Position numbers and translations under genes: made by a program
The notes under the pieces: generated by a model
Databases searched by the model: none
What the model saw: the letters and a program-made list of their open reading frames with translations, nothing else
What the model was told of the DNA's origin: nothing
In this document: positions 36,090 to 47,769 of the stretch, piece by piece
Position numbering within the stretch: position 1 is the stretch's first letter
Layout of the letters: every line of letters begins with the position of its first letter
Assembly (NCBI GenBank): GCA_010094045.1
Contig: ML986740.1
Span: forward strand, 49,982 to 113,981
Origin: Lojkania enalia
Lineage: Eukaryota; Ascomycota; Dothideomycetes; Pleosporales
Direction: 5' to 3'
DNA: 64,000 nt

Positions 36090-37810
36090 ATGGGTGCGAA
36101 AAGCTTGTATCGTGTAGTCTGCAGCTTGATGCTATTTCGGGTGCTTGTGAATGCTGCCCCTCTTTCCGAACCGGATTATTTTCAACCCCACCCCACCACA
36201 CCGCGCAACCTCACTGCCGACCAGGTTATGCAAGACCTGGGAGGACAGCTTTCAACGGGAACCTTGATATTCGGACCCGAGGACGAAGCTTACGAGAATG
36301 CGACGAAGAGATGGAATATACTGGAAGTGCCCAATATCCAAGTCGTTGTGCAGGTCGGCCAGGAGGCGGACGTTGCAAAGGTCGTATGTACAACTGGTTA
36401 ACTTTGCATATTTTAGGACGCTGAAACCTGTAGGTCCAATATTGCAATAGCAAGAGCATCGAATTCCTAGCTGTGAACCGCGGACATTCGCTCAGCATCT
36501 ATTCGATGAAGAAATTCAAGGGCATCCAAATCGACTTGAAACAATTGATGGGAATCACTCTTCTGAACCACAAGAAGTCCGCAATTCTTCAGGGTGGAAC
36601 TTACGGTATCAACGTCATGGAGACGCTCTGGGATCTCGGATACGTGACTGGTAAGTACCCTTAGTAGTACAGAGACTCAATATTGCCCCCCCCACCCCGA
36701 ACAAACTTCTAATGAGTCTCACCCTAGCAACCGGAGCCCACGAGTGCGTCGGCTATATGGGCCTCGCGCTTGGTGGTGGCCACGGCCGCATTGAGGGCTT
36801 GTATGGTCTCGCGAGCGATAATTTCATCAAGCTAAATACCGTTCTTGCTGACGGCTCCACCATCGAAGTCAGCCAGACAAAACATGCAGATCTGTTCTGG
36901 GGAATGCAAGGTGCCGGGCATAACTATGGCATTGTGACTAGCGCTGAAGTCAAGGTCTTCCCTCGAATAGCTGATACCTGGCATTATCACAACTATTTCT
37001 GGTCTGGAGACAAGCTGGAGACGGTCTTTGAGCGACTGAATGCATTCCATGGAAATGGGTCGACGCCAGTGAAGATGGGTGTCAACTTCGGCTCGTTCAC
37101 TATAAATCCAACGTTCAGCAACACTTCGGTTTGTCGCAGCTTTATCTTTTCTTGATTGTGACGCTCACTAATCATCCCAGGCCACCATCTGGTGGACGTT
37201 CGCCTACGCGGGCCCTGCCAACGAAGCTGAAGCACTCCTCCAGCCGTTCAACGAAATTGAAGCCTTGGCCGACGAAATGGGCGACGTGCCCTATACCCAA
37301 GTCCCCACCGTCCAAGGCACTAACATCGCAAGCGGAGGCTGCGAGCCCACACGAAAAGCTTTCTCCCATTCCCTCCTTCAAACCTACAACGTTACTAATG
37401 AGCGCGCGGTCTACGATCTGTACAACACCAACGCGGCTCTGTATCCAACGTTAGCACGGGAAGGGGGCGCAGTTGTGCTGTACGAGGGCTACGCGACGGA
37501 AGCCGTGGAGAAGGTCCCTGAAAAATTGAGTGCATACCCGCATCGACACGAGCATCATATTTTATATTTTCTGGCTAATGTAGCGGAGAACTCGACTCTG
37601 CTCGAGCCTGCGCTCGAATGGGCGAACTCGACCCGTGATCTGTGGAACTATGGACGTCAGCCGGCGAACTATATCAATTATTGTAATGGAGACGAGTCAC
37701 TAGAGTCGATTTATGGCTACGAGCCGTGGCGTTTACAGAGGCTGCGTAAATTAAAAAGAAAGTATGATCCCAGCAATCGGTTTCGGTATCATATACCTGT
37801 TCGCCCGTAG
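36090..37810 (+). CDS. Secreted FAD-linked oxidase, berberine-bridge-enzyme type (second copy)
   Basis: Predicted 513-aa flavoprotein. Exons are 36090-36383, 36434-36650, 36728-37128 and 37181-37810. A signal peptide ([13 protein letters not shown]) precedes the FAD domain. His116 in AVNRGHSLS and Cys177 in [10 protein letters not shown] are the bicovalent FAD attachment positions. [20 protein letters not shown] and the BBE-domain ending [35 protein letters not shown] are typical. It is a different subfamily from the oxidase at 27248, closer to the common fungal 6-hydroxy-nicotine-oxidase-like secreted enzymes. Substrate unknown; oxidation of a phenol, alcohol or ring carbon of the pathway product is a reasonable inference. 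Confidence 0.93.
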
Positions 37811-38274
37811 GGTGTGGAATCTAGGTGGTAGATGGAAGGCAGTATCCTTAGGTGGGGTGAAATAGAAAAACTATTTTGTTAGTGTGTAAAGCTATTTTAA
37901 ATTTATAAAAGTGTGTTTATATTAGCCTTTCTAAATCTGCTATTGTACCGGACAGACTATAAACATAGTTGCTCGGAATATATAAACTTGGCTTTGAAAG
38001 TCTTGACTAGAAAATGCCAGAATAAATCTTTCCTATGCTTACCGATTTAACAAGAACGAAGAAATAAGCTTTTGATTTACATAGAAAAAAAAAAAAATTT
38101 AGTATGTGCTAGTTGACATTAGAGTAGTGATGACATCAATGGATCAACACAAAACTCAAAGATGTCACGGATTCTTCGAAAATCATACGGAGTATGTGTA
38201 GATTCAGTGTTATCGAACTACCTAGCTCTCATTATGACCTAACTAGGTCAGATTCACTTGCTCGCAGGCCCAGC
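37811..38274. other. Convergent intergenic region
   Basis: 3' flanks of the oxidase (+) and SDR (-). AT-rich around 37860-38110; no gene recognised. Confidence 0.5.
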
Positions 38275-39317
38275 TCAGATCCACTGCTTGTTTCCGAAGT
38301 GCGACAGGAAAGCACCACCATCTTTTTCGACAGTGCTGTTGTTAACGACTTTCATGACGGCTTTGATGGAATCATAGGGGGTATCTGGGCCCTTGAAATT
38401 GGGTGCATAGACCGAGAATCTCTTTAGCATTCCCTGGAGGCCCTCCATCTGCTCGGGAGTAGCTAGAAAACGATGATTAGATTAGCGCTTGCGGTTTCGT
38501 TTAGTCAAAGGGTAGAACGCACCGGAGGTGAAGTGGCCAACATCAACCATTCCCGGGCAAATTCCCATAAACAGAATTCCATCTTTCTTGTATTGCGCGT
38601 GGAACTTGGACGTAATCATGTTCATTGCCGCCTTACTCGCAGAGTACAGCGCAGCTACGTCGATTTCATACTCCCTGGCCCATTCTGCATCGCCTTGGGC
38701 GCTGGAGATGCAAATGACCTTCTTGTCATTGCCCTTGAAGATCAGAGGGAGGAAGAGGTTGTAGAGGTGGATGTTAGCAAGGACGTTGATATTGAAGACC
38801 TTCCAGAATTCCTGGTTGAGCTCCTCGGGCTTGGCTCCCCTATTACGGTGTGAGTAAGAGGAGGTTTACAGTGGGAGGCAGAAGACTCAAATACGCACAA
38901 GGTTCCAATGCCATCGTAAGCGTCAAATTGGGGAACGTAGCCCGCATTCGCGATGAGGATATCAAGCTTGCCCCCCAAGATGCTCCCGGCATCTTCAGCA
39001 GCTTTCTGCAAGATATTAGCTCGTGTCTGATGCGGGTGTGCTATATGAAGGCAGCGTTACCTTTGTAGCATTGTAGTCGGTCAAGTCAGCCTCCAAGAGG
39101 GTGATATTTTTCCGGCCCCCTAGCTCTTTTGCTACCCTCTCAACAGTAGGTGGTTTGTTGCGAATAATGCCGACGACTGTGTTGTTCGGATCGCTGGAGA
39201 GCTGGTCCATGAACTCCCACTATAGGATAACATTATCTATCGGATCCCAAACTTTCACCAAAGAGCGCAACTTACGCCCAAGCCTTTGGAAACGCCGGTG
39301 ATGACGTAGGACGGCAT
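38275..39317 (-). CDS. Short-chain dehydrogenase/reductase, NmrA/CsgA-like small type
   Basis: Predicted 270-aa NAD(P)-dependent oxidoreductase. Minus-strand exons are 39317-39276, 39219-39061, 39005-38899, 38839-38523 and 38462-38275. The loop TGVSKGLG is at residues 7-14 right at the N-terminus. IANAG lies near residue 85, Ser148-149 in CISSAQGD, and Tyr168/Lys172 in YSASK. The C-terminus ends GAFLSHFGNKQWI, a feature of fungal CsgA-like SDRs of secondary metabolism. It is divergent from the Zn2Cys6 gene at 40035. All catalytic residues are present, so activity is likely; the substrate is not known. Confidence 0.92.
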
Positions 39318-40034
39318 ATTAGTGGTGGTTGGAGAAAGGACGACTTCGATGCAAGGAAGATGCCCTGAGTTGGATACTTGTTGGAGTTGGAGGCCGTCTG
39401 ATTGCAACGCGTTCCGTGGCTTATTTGTGTGTTTGTTTGTGTGGAGTGGCACATGTCGTGTGCATGCTGACCAATCCAGAACTTGGAACCTTGGAAGGCC
39501 CGACGGACGGGTAGTGCAGATATTGGGGTTGTTCTTCCTAACGAAAACGCCGGTGGGAACTACCGTAGGGCTGGTCCACGACTGACGGGTTCCTTTGGAG
39601 CCGCGCACGTGACTGCGCAATGGGTATATCTTGGCGCGCATGTGCCCTGTTTGTAGATCGGGGAAACTTGCCATTATTGCTGTGCACGGGCCACCCCGCA
39701 TATGGCCACCACATCTGCCTGGCTGCCTTGCCCCGCGTACCACAATCTATTAACTCCGACATGCCCGCCCCGACTGGACGGTGAAGGGTGAAGGGTGAAG
39801 GCGTGACCTGAGTCTCCTCGTAAGTGGGTAGACTTGTGTGCTCTCCTTGTGCGTGTGGCTGCCTCCTAGCGACGCCCCCTTATTTTCTCGCCCGGGCCTG
39901 AGAACAGACCTGCAGCAGATTAGCCTCCTCCCTCATGAACCTGCGAGTCTCGCAATACACCGTGAACTGGCAACTATTCGTAATCAACCCCCCTCCCCCA
40001 TCCAACTCATTCCATCGCTTCTCCCGCCGGGATC
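39318..40034. promoter_or_regulatory. Divergent promoter region, SDR / Zn2Cys6 regulator
   Basis: 717 bp between divergent starts. A short GGTGAAG tandem (three copies, about 39780-39801) lies in it. No defined operator. Confidence 0.45.
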
Positions 40035-41726
40035 ATGGCTATTGCCGAGACTGCAAAAAAGAGTTGTGGCACATGCAGAGGTATCTATGCGCCGATCCCA
40101 CGTCCAAATTTGCCAGGAGAGTGCAACATCAAGACGCACAAACTAACCATTCCAACCCCAGACCGCAGAGTACACTGCGACCGCGTCCTGCCAATCTGCT
40201 CCCAGTGCTCCGCATCAAAGCTCAAATGCAAACGTTATGGTTTTCGCTTGTCCTGGCCGAGCCCCGGCGACCGCAGGCGGTCCATGGCCGTCAAATCACC
40301 ACTGCATAGTCCGAGTCGGGTGAAGCCTGTCTCCAAACATCTTGCACCCGTCTCCTTTTGGGATGTTCAGATGCATCGTTACTTGACGTCTTTGGGACAT
40401 ACGCGACCGTTGCTCCAAATACCCATGCTGTGGAACTCCTCTGAACTGGAGCTGGGCAGTAATGATTTAATCTTATATTGTGTGTTCCATCAACTCCACA
40501 ACCAATGACCTTCGGAGACTAATCTTAATGCCAAGTTCATACCTCCGCCTCGCAGTCGCTGACTACTTTCGGCCATGATCCGAAGGCCTTGGGTCAGGCA
40601 CTCATGCGCATTGCTCTTTCCAGCAGTACACCATCTGCGGCTGCAGTTTTCAATAGCCTCCTTGCCCTGTCATCTCTGCATCGCTACGGTGTTCAGACAC
40701 AAGCTTTTCGACTCAAGATTGCGACCATCAAGGCTCTGGCTGCGGCTACTACATGCAGTCTGGGTGCTCGTGAAGTAATCCAGCATGCTGCTGCTGGGAT
40801 GCTATTGTGCTCTTTCGAGGTATTCTTTCTTTTCTCCTTGCAATAACTCTACAAAGTCTAGCATCTAATCCCAAAAATAGGTTCATCAAGCATCATGTAC
40901 GTCGAGCCAATGGACCTGGTATATTTCCGGGGTCAAAGAAGTCCTGAACGCTCCTTGTCTGAAGCACTACTCCCGGGATAGCGACCTGAACGCCCTGATG
41001 GACTGGGTCTACTATCACGATGTCATGTCGCGCTTCACACTCCGACACTGGCACGGCGACGTTCTCGAAATCCCCCCCAAGCCTTCAGACATGTGTCGCA
41101 AGGAAGTCTACACGCCTGTACGCACAGCCATCGGCTTCCACTCCAGGGACGCAGAGCTACATCCGGCAGACTCATCAATGCTAGCTAACCTAGAGCTCCT
41201 AGCTGAGCTCAGTGATACTGTCATCATAAGACCACAAGACTCCATGTCTGTCCAACAAATGGAGGATTATAAGGGTTATATCCGGATTCTCGACTGGCGG
41301 ATCCGCAACATCCCTACCCAGACTAAACCCACGCCAGACCGTGAACAACCTGGTATTGCGGAGCTTTTTAAGCTCGCTACCCTTGTATACCTCAACCGTG
41401 TGTCTGGCAACCTCCTCGACCAAGCCGATAGCACTCAAGCCAATCTCAATCGGGCTTTTACCCTGTTCTCGCAAATGGATTGCTGCGAGCGACAATACCC
41501 CTTGTTCATTCTTGGTTGTGAAGCGCGAACCGATGAGCAGCGGTTGATAGTACTAGAATTGATTTCACGAACCGAGAAGAGGAACTCGAGTCGGAGTTTG
41601 AACCACGTCAGAATCCTAGTGCAGGCGCTCTGGGCGCAGGATGATTTGGCCGAGAAGGAGCTTGATTATTGGGATAAGCTGAGCTGCATCATTAGTAGTT
41701 GCACAATTATTCCAAGTTTGGTTTAG
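40035..41726 (+). CDS. Zn2Cys6 transcription factor, cluster-regulator type
   Basis: Predicted 491-aa nuclear regulator. Exons are 40035-40080, 40162-40481, 40556-40819 and 40881-41726. The first intron splits the zinc cluster. Cysteines 11, 14, 21, 28, 31 and 38 give CX2CX6CX6CX2CX6C, starting almost at the N-terminus. The middle reads GQALMRIALSSSTPSAAAVF and LLALSSLHRYG, a pattern common in fungal cluster regulators of the C6 family. The C-terminal half is helical without a recognised motif. Its location between cluster enzyme genes makes it the best candidate for pathway-specific activator. Confidence 0.9.
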
Positions 41727-42186
41727 ATTTACGTGATTTGGCTATAGACTGCTGTGGGAGGGTGTATTCGCCACGTTGCTTCCGCCTGCTCCTTGCGCTT
41801 GTTCTATCTTATTTTCCTGTTAGCTGGTCGTCTTATCGCCTGTCGTTTTGATTAGAGAGACCTAAATATATCGCATTTAAAGGGTACATATATCTCAGTG
41901 CGCGTACGGCCACGGCATCGATGCCAAAGTCTATGCATACGGCCAACGCATGTTTCTCAATGTATGAACATAACATTTGACGCTAGAAATGTTGCACTGT
42001 ACACGCCTCGTGCCCGGAAGGAGGGCAAACACTACGATCTTTCGACCATCAAGCCTCAGACGAATTCAATTATACTACTTGAGTAACCTCTATCAAGGAC
42101 ACATGATTTGAATTTGACTGAGACAAGACTTTTCCTCCGTGCAGGCAATCTCACGAAAGCCAGCCTAAAGCTGGCTCACGAGAGAC
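41727..42186. other. Convergent intergenic region
   Basis: 3' flanks of the regulator (+) and cupin (-). Nothing recognised. Confidence 0.5.
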
Positions 42187-42994
42187 CTAAGGCGCCTCGG
42201 GCTTATTGTCGCCCTGACCCTCCTCGTACTTCGCATACTCGTCCATAAGAACACCCATATCAAAATCCAAGGCTTTGCCATTGACCATGACAGGCTTAAC
42301 ATCCAACATGAAGTACAACATGCGGGCCGGCTTCTCGTTAGAGAGATTGCGCCACTTGTGCATGGCTGCGCGGTTTACCGACACATCTCCAGGGCGCATG
42401 ATGCGCTTCTCACCACTGCTCAGCGCAAACTCCATCTCGCCCTCGCAGCAGGTACCGACAACGAGGCACAACGAGCGATGCAATTCAGACCCGGCTCCGG
42501 GGGCGAAATCGATCATCCTCACGACACATCCGTTTTCGTAGTGGAGAGGTGGCTATGAGGAACAAGAATCAGCAGATCTGGCCCATGAGCTTCTCCAATG
42601 TTGGGCCCAGACTCACTCGTGTCTTGATAAACTCCAGGTCGACATTGTCAGTGAGCTCGATTGGGTTGCTTGCGCTGCTGTACATGATGTTCTGGGCCGC
42701 AATGCCGTTAAGCATGGGAGCGCGGTGGTCGCCATGGTCAGTCTGAGTGCCAGTTAGCTCACGGGAACTCCTTGCTAGAGGCTGAAAAAGAAAATCACTA
42801 ACCTGCAAGAATATGGCTTCGCCATCGCTGTTATGGCCAGAAATGTACCGGTTGGGCATTCTCAGCCCAGGGGCCGGGTGCGTGGTGCATGGGCCGGCGG
42901 TCGACATGTTGCTGGGAGTCCAAAGAGAGGATTGAACGGGTTCTTCTGGCTTGCGTGGATGCTCTGATGAGGTAAACTGTGGTACGATTGGCAT
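42187..42994 (-). CDS. Cupin-domain protein (paralogue of the gene at 21523)
   Basis: Predicted 227-aa small cupin. Minus-strand exons are 42994-42803, 42742-42617 and 42552-42187. The N-terminal half reads NRYISGHNSDGEAIFL, matching RHITGHNEKGKSVFL in the paralogue. The cupin core reads MIDFAPGAGSELHRSLCL and then RIMRPGDVSVNRAAMHKWRN. One histidine remains in each motif. Where the paralogue has SIDYAIV, this protein has LCLVVGT, so the pocket differs. Two divergent cupins of the same family in one cluster suggest duplication followed by a split of function. It is divergent from the aldo-keto reductase at 44005. Confidence 0.9.
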
Positions 42995-44004
42995 AGCTTG
43001 AAAAGAGCCTTCTTTATAATATTATGGTATTGGCTGCGACGTCGTTTTGAACCTCGTTGGGACCCTCGAAAAGGCGACAGATGCACTTGGCCGAGCTGTT
43101 GATTTGCTGACATGATTGATAGATGGCGCTCATGCATCTCGAATCTGTGTTCGGACTTACATGGTGTCCGTCGAGCATTGAATGGGCTCAGAATCGCATT
43201 GTGTATACCGCAGTACACATTTGAAAAACTCCGTCGAGTTTGCAGGAAGGCCGCCCTTATCGGCACCCGCTGCAGCTTGAAAGGAGCCGATCCTCGGCGG
43301 GCGCTTGTTGGCGGTGGGGCTCACTGCTGCTTCAGTGGGCACGGAGCGAACGCGGGGTGGCGGGGTATTTCGCCAAGACATTGTATTGTAAACCCGGCGC
43401 GGAGATAACACGTAACAGGGCGTCATACGAGCCACTGCCGTTTGCGGGTGAACATTTTCTCCGTCGCTTATGTCGCTTACATGGATACCCAGCGCCCAGC
43501 AGGCTGCCCCTATGCAGTGTCCAGGTTCTCGGCTGGTTTGGGCAACTTTTGTTTGCTTGGGCGGCTTTCTTTGTCTCGCCGCAGAGGCCATAGTGGCGCC
43601 GGGAAAATTCTGCTGACAAACCGTGGCCAATACTCCGCGCCGCGAAGCGACTTGGTGGGCGCCAGATAAACCCAATTGGGCCACACCAGACAGCTCGTTT
43701 GATGTCACATTGTGGCACAATGGAAGAACTGTAGATTAATGGCATGGGCGTGCAGTCGCTGCAAGCTCACTGCGAATTCTCCCTGCTACTCTTCATCTAC
43801 ATACAGTATACGAATCTGAAACTCCGCGGATCAACCACACTGGTGACTGTCTGGCCTGGGTCTGGCATCCTGCCCTACCTTACGGCGAGGCGGGAGTCTA
43901 TTTGATTCGCATTGCCTGCGGCGATGTCAGCTTGATAGACGACTCTCTTGTTCAGTCGCACGTTGCTACCTGATCCTGCCGGACCACGATTTCTCGGCCC
44001 TGAG
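42995..44004. promoter_or_regulatory. Divergent promoter region, cupin / aldo-keto reductase
   Basis: 1010 bp between divergent starts. Overlapping open frames on both strands at 43.1-43.7 kb share no family similarity I recognise and appear to be chance frames in GC-richer DNA. Confidence 0.45.
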
Positions 44005-45055
44005 ATGGCTGTCCCTCACCCCAAGATCATCTTTGGCGCCGTCACATTCTGGGGCACCAATGCCGAAGAAACAGAGACCCACCTTAAGCTCCTCGAAGAA
44101 CTGGGAGTCAAAGATATCGATTGCGCTGAAGGCTATGGCAAGGCCGAGGAAAATCTGGGCTTAACGAATGCCGTGTCCAGATTCAATGTGGATACCAAGT
44201 GTTCTGCCGCCATGGGACCCGATTTCATGACCAAGGACGTGGTCCTTGATCATGCGAAAGAGAGTCTGCGGAAACTTGGGGCTAAGAGTGTAAGGGCTTT
44301 GTGCAGCGCCCCAAGCACATATGACGTTAACGCCAAGTGTCTAGGTCGATGTTTACTATTTACACGCTCCAGACCGTAGAGTCCCGTTCGAAGGCAGTCT
44401 AGAAGCCATGGATATTCTCTATCGAGCGGGCTCCTTTAAACGGTTTGGCTTGTCGAACTACCTTCCTCACGAGGTGGAAGAAGTCGTGCGGATCTGCAAG
44501 GAACGTGACTTCGTTCTTCCTTCCGTATACCAAGGGAACTACTCGCCAATCGCTCGCCGCCCAGATGCTGAGCTTTTCCCAGTCTTGCGGAAACACAACA
44601 TCGCCTTCTATGCGTACAGTCCGCTTGCCGGGGGATTCCTCACCAAGACCAGGGAAATGCTGGTGAATGGGCTTGCGGAAGGGCGCTGGCACCCCAGCAC
44701 CGATCTAGGAAAGCTTTATGGCAGTCTGTACAACAAACCCAATTATCTGGATGCGCTGGATCAATGGGGCCAGGTTGCTGAGCAAGAAGGCATCTCCAAA
44801 GCCGAATTGGCCTACCGCTGGGTCGCATTCAATTCACATGTGCGGGCGGACTTAGGTGACGCTGTTATTTTCGGTGCTTTCAAAGAACAACATTACCGCG
44901 AGACGGTGGATTGGCTCAGAAAAGGACCGGTGAGCGCGAGGGCTGCGGAAAACATCGACAAGGTGTGGGAATTGGTGAAACATGATGCTATTTGGGACAA
45001 CTTCAACAACTACGTGGAGAATAATCGATTCAAAAAGATTGGCGAAGGATGGTAA
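44005..45055 (+). CDS. Aldo-keto reductase, AKR7-like (aflatoxin aldehyde reductase family fold)
   Basis: Predicted 331-aa NADPH-dependent aldehyde/ketone reductase. Exons are 44005-44289 and 44345-45055. An in-frame ATG at 43948 would add 19 residues; the ATG at 44005 (MAVPHPKIIFGAVTFWG) fits the AKR7 N-terminus better. The catalytic tetrad is visible as Asp39 and Tyr44 (DCAEGYG), Lys65 (DTKCSA) and His102 (YYLHAPD). LSNYLPHEVEEV, YQGNYSPIARR and YSPLAGGFLTK are the usual AKR7 barrel segments. The C-terminus VIFGAFKEQHYRETVDWLRK is the cofactor-binding end. A salicylaldehyde pathway makes aldehydes, so reduction of an aryl or alkyl aldehyde, or detoxification, is plausible. Confidence 0.93.
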
Positions 45056-45674
45056 TCCCTGCATACTGCAAACGGTCAATGCATGTTTCAATACAATTCT
45101 ATATATTTGGAAAGCTTGATCCTTTGTAATCCCTGATACGTGGTGATGTTACATGGAGCTGAAGCTTGTGAATGTCGTCTCTTTATAATGCCTGCTAGAT
45201 ACTACTCAATATTCCCTGTGGTTTCCTATCATTGCAGGTCTTCCCTTGTAGTTCGCCGCGTGATGTACTCAGGTCTTTCCCCAAGGAGCACTCCTTTTGC
45301 TGACCGCTTAATGTACTCGGGCCTTTTCCCCATGGAGCACTCCTTCTGTGATGAAGAACGGTGTCGGAGTACGACTTTTGCAGCCAAGCATAGGATCGGA
45401 GAATTCCTTTCGCTATAGGCATGATGTCACCGTGGCGGTCCCCAATTGCCGCGTTCTGCAGGCTCATCTGCCATTGCAGCGAGGATCAAAAACGTTGGAA
45501 CGATGGAAAGAAGGCAGCAGATTGGGATCGAAGCACTAGATGTAGTATTACCATCTCGCTTAATCAACGTTCTACCTGAAACGACTTGATTGGTCAAATT
45601 GGAGTCGAGCTCCATCCGCATAGGTCGATGCCCCGCACCTACATAAGAGTCCCATGGATAGCGATATGCGGGTA
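45056..45674. other. Convergent intergenic region with a short tandem duplication
   Basis: 3' flanks of the aldo-keto reductase (+) and regulator (-). A 48-bp-period imperfect direct repeat is at 45263-45348. No other gene is recognised. Confidence 0.5.
45263..45348. repeat. Imperfect tandem direct repeat, period about 48 bp
   Basis: ATGTACTC(A/G)GG...CCCC...GGAGCACTCCTT occurs at 45263-45299 and again at 45311-45348. Read on the minus strand both copies contain GERPEYI / GKRPEYI-like peptides, so it may be a relic of coding sequence. Confidence 0.65.
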
Positions 45675-47769
45675 TTACAGCCCCACTCGAAAGTTCGGGA
45701 CATTAATGCCAAGCGCCCGTAAGCTATTCTGCGCGAGGCTGTTCACAGTCGCGAGGCCTTCTAAAGCTCTGGTAATGCTGATTACGAGATTGCTGTATGC
45801 GTCGTTCGATCCAACATGGGCCAAGCAGTACCGCGCGCTCAGCAACAATGGGATCGGAGTGAATGGATGCATCTACATGTCAATTAGTATTCAAGTACTC
45901 AGAAAAATGGCTGAATTCGATTGACAACGAACCTGGAAATGGTTTACTTGGGTCAGCATAGAAGTTAGCAGTTCTAGCTCGTGCACAGCATCTAGTGACC
46001 GTTGCTTGTGTCCAAGGAGGAGTGTATGTGATTCTTCTGTTCCCAAAGGTATCGTTTCGATGGTCTCGTAGAGCATGAAAACAATCATGTAGGCGGCTAG
46101 GGTTAAGAAAAGAAGTAAAGCATCTGGGTGCTCCGAATTTGATGAAATTTGCATTGATAGAATCTTGATCCGCGATGAGAGGAAGTTGTTCAAAGTTTGA
46201 TGTCGAAGATAAAATTCGGTAATCACATCTTGATAGGCTTGCTGTGAGACGAACCTCTGCTTTAGGCCCAGGGCGCGCCCACACATTGTTGCAACAATAA
46301 TGGATTGCGTAAAGGGGCACATTGTGAGGTCCGTCGCACTGTTGTTGGGCTCTTCGCTATCAATACCGGCGATAACTTCGCTCAGGAAGCACATAGTAGC
46401 AGGGCGTCCACTCATAAATTGGGAATGGGGCGCGGGCAGCCTAGTTCTAATCTGAAAAGCGATAGGATAAGTGTCAGAAATTATTAGAAAAAGAGGGCGA
46501 GATGATTTTAGGAATATCCGCCTTACCTGCTTTTCATTTATGGCTAGTGACAAATTATCTTGAGCACTTGTGAAGCGATCAATCGTATATGCCATCCAGA
46601 AAGTTCGTCGTGTGGACTCAATGTCAATTAAATCACCTTGACCGCCGGTTATAGGTAATATGTCAATTTCGTGAAGTCGCATCAGTTGTACCAGCCGAAA
46701 TGCTCTCCCGACGGAGACAAGACCGCGCTGATAGAAATCGCTCATGAACTCGTATAAAGATAGCAAAAGCCAAGCTTGTACTCGTTCAATACACATCTCT
46801 TGGTCTTCCATCTCCAAAGCATCTAATGATTGCCGCGCTTCCGTGTAAAGCTCCCCTCGAAGAAACTGGAATTGTGACGAGAGCGCCGCAGCCAGAGTCC
46901 ACATAGCGTATTGTAGGCAAATCTTTCCTCTGGTTTTATTTGGCTGTTTGGACCATGAAAGGTAGCGAAATCTTTGTATCATGGGTGCAAAATTATGGAC
47001 TCGATCGAAATAAAGCTGATCACTAGAATGCCTTCATTAGAACTATGCCTAATTGAAATTGCGGCCGCTTACAGGTCGCTGCACATTATCGCTGTTAAAT
47101 GTAGTGCTACAGGGACTCGTTCCAATCCGGCTGGTATCATTGCTTGCGGAATATCCTCTCCAACGGGTTCCATGGTCACGGATGGTGCGAGGAAATTGGA
47201 CATTGGCGCAGACCAAGGTGGGAGCTCGATAGATACGGGTGTGAGGGCACCCGCCTGTACAGGTGAGGCTTGTGTTACTTGAATTCTCTCATTATTGCCA
47301 TCCTCCTCGCTGTTACTAGAATTTGTTCGTCTTCGTGACCGAGGGCGTTGGTTGGTAGCTCCTAGTTCTTGCTCATTAAGACGGGTTTCCAGGGCCACTA
47401 TGAGATGCGCAACCATCATCGGTCAGCCGAACTACAATGCTGCTATTCAAGCTCTAGCATAATGAGAAACTTACATATTTGATTCCTGAGTTCCTTGAGG
47501 TGCCCTTTCTTTGGACCTCTGGGTGGACAACTGCTCCTCATCACGCATGGAACACCCGCGGAGACACAAGCCATACAACTGGGCTGTCCTCGATCGCAAC
47601 GAAGTTTCTTGCGTCGGCAAGACTCACACTGTGCTCCAAGTCTTAGAAATGCTCAAATTATGCTTAGGGGTGAGAATAGTCTTACAGCGGATCCTTGCTG
47701 CTGTCTAGGTCGCGGTTGTTCTGGAGCCGCGCCATCAGCAGTAGTCTGATAATCGAACGCAAAAGACAT
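45675..47769 (-). CDS. Zn2Cys6 transcription factor with coiled coil and fungal-specific domain
   Basis: Predicted 591-aa nuclear regulator. Minus-strand exons are 47769-47686, 47628-47475, 47397-47073, 47022-46527, 46451-45933 and 45872-45675. Cysteines 29, 32, 39, 46, 49 and 56 give CX2CX6CX6CX2CX6C with RRKKLRCDRG between. The basic linker CPPRGPKKGHLKEL and a heptad-like segment (LKELRNQILALETRLNEQ) follow, probably a dimerisation coil. The C-terminal domain begins near LYFDRVHNFAPMIQRFRY and contains RRTFWMAYTIDRFTSAQ, typical of the fungal-specific transcription factor domain. It resembles XlnR/AmyR-like C6 regulators in layout. Its place between cluster enzymes suggests local regulation, possibly together with the factor at 40035. 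Confidence 0.9.

Noticed and set aside
39255..39743. 162-codon minus-strand open frame upstream of the SDR at 38275
   Set aside because: It runs through the SDR promoter and reads into its first exon in another frame; no similarity recognised.
43112..43745. Overlapping open frames on both strands between the cupin and aldo-keto reductase genes
   Set aside because: They show no domain similarity, no coherent splice structure and occupy a divergent promoter; likely chance frames in GC-richer DNA.
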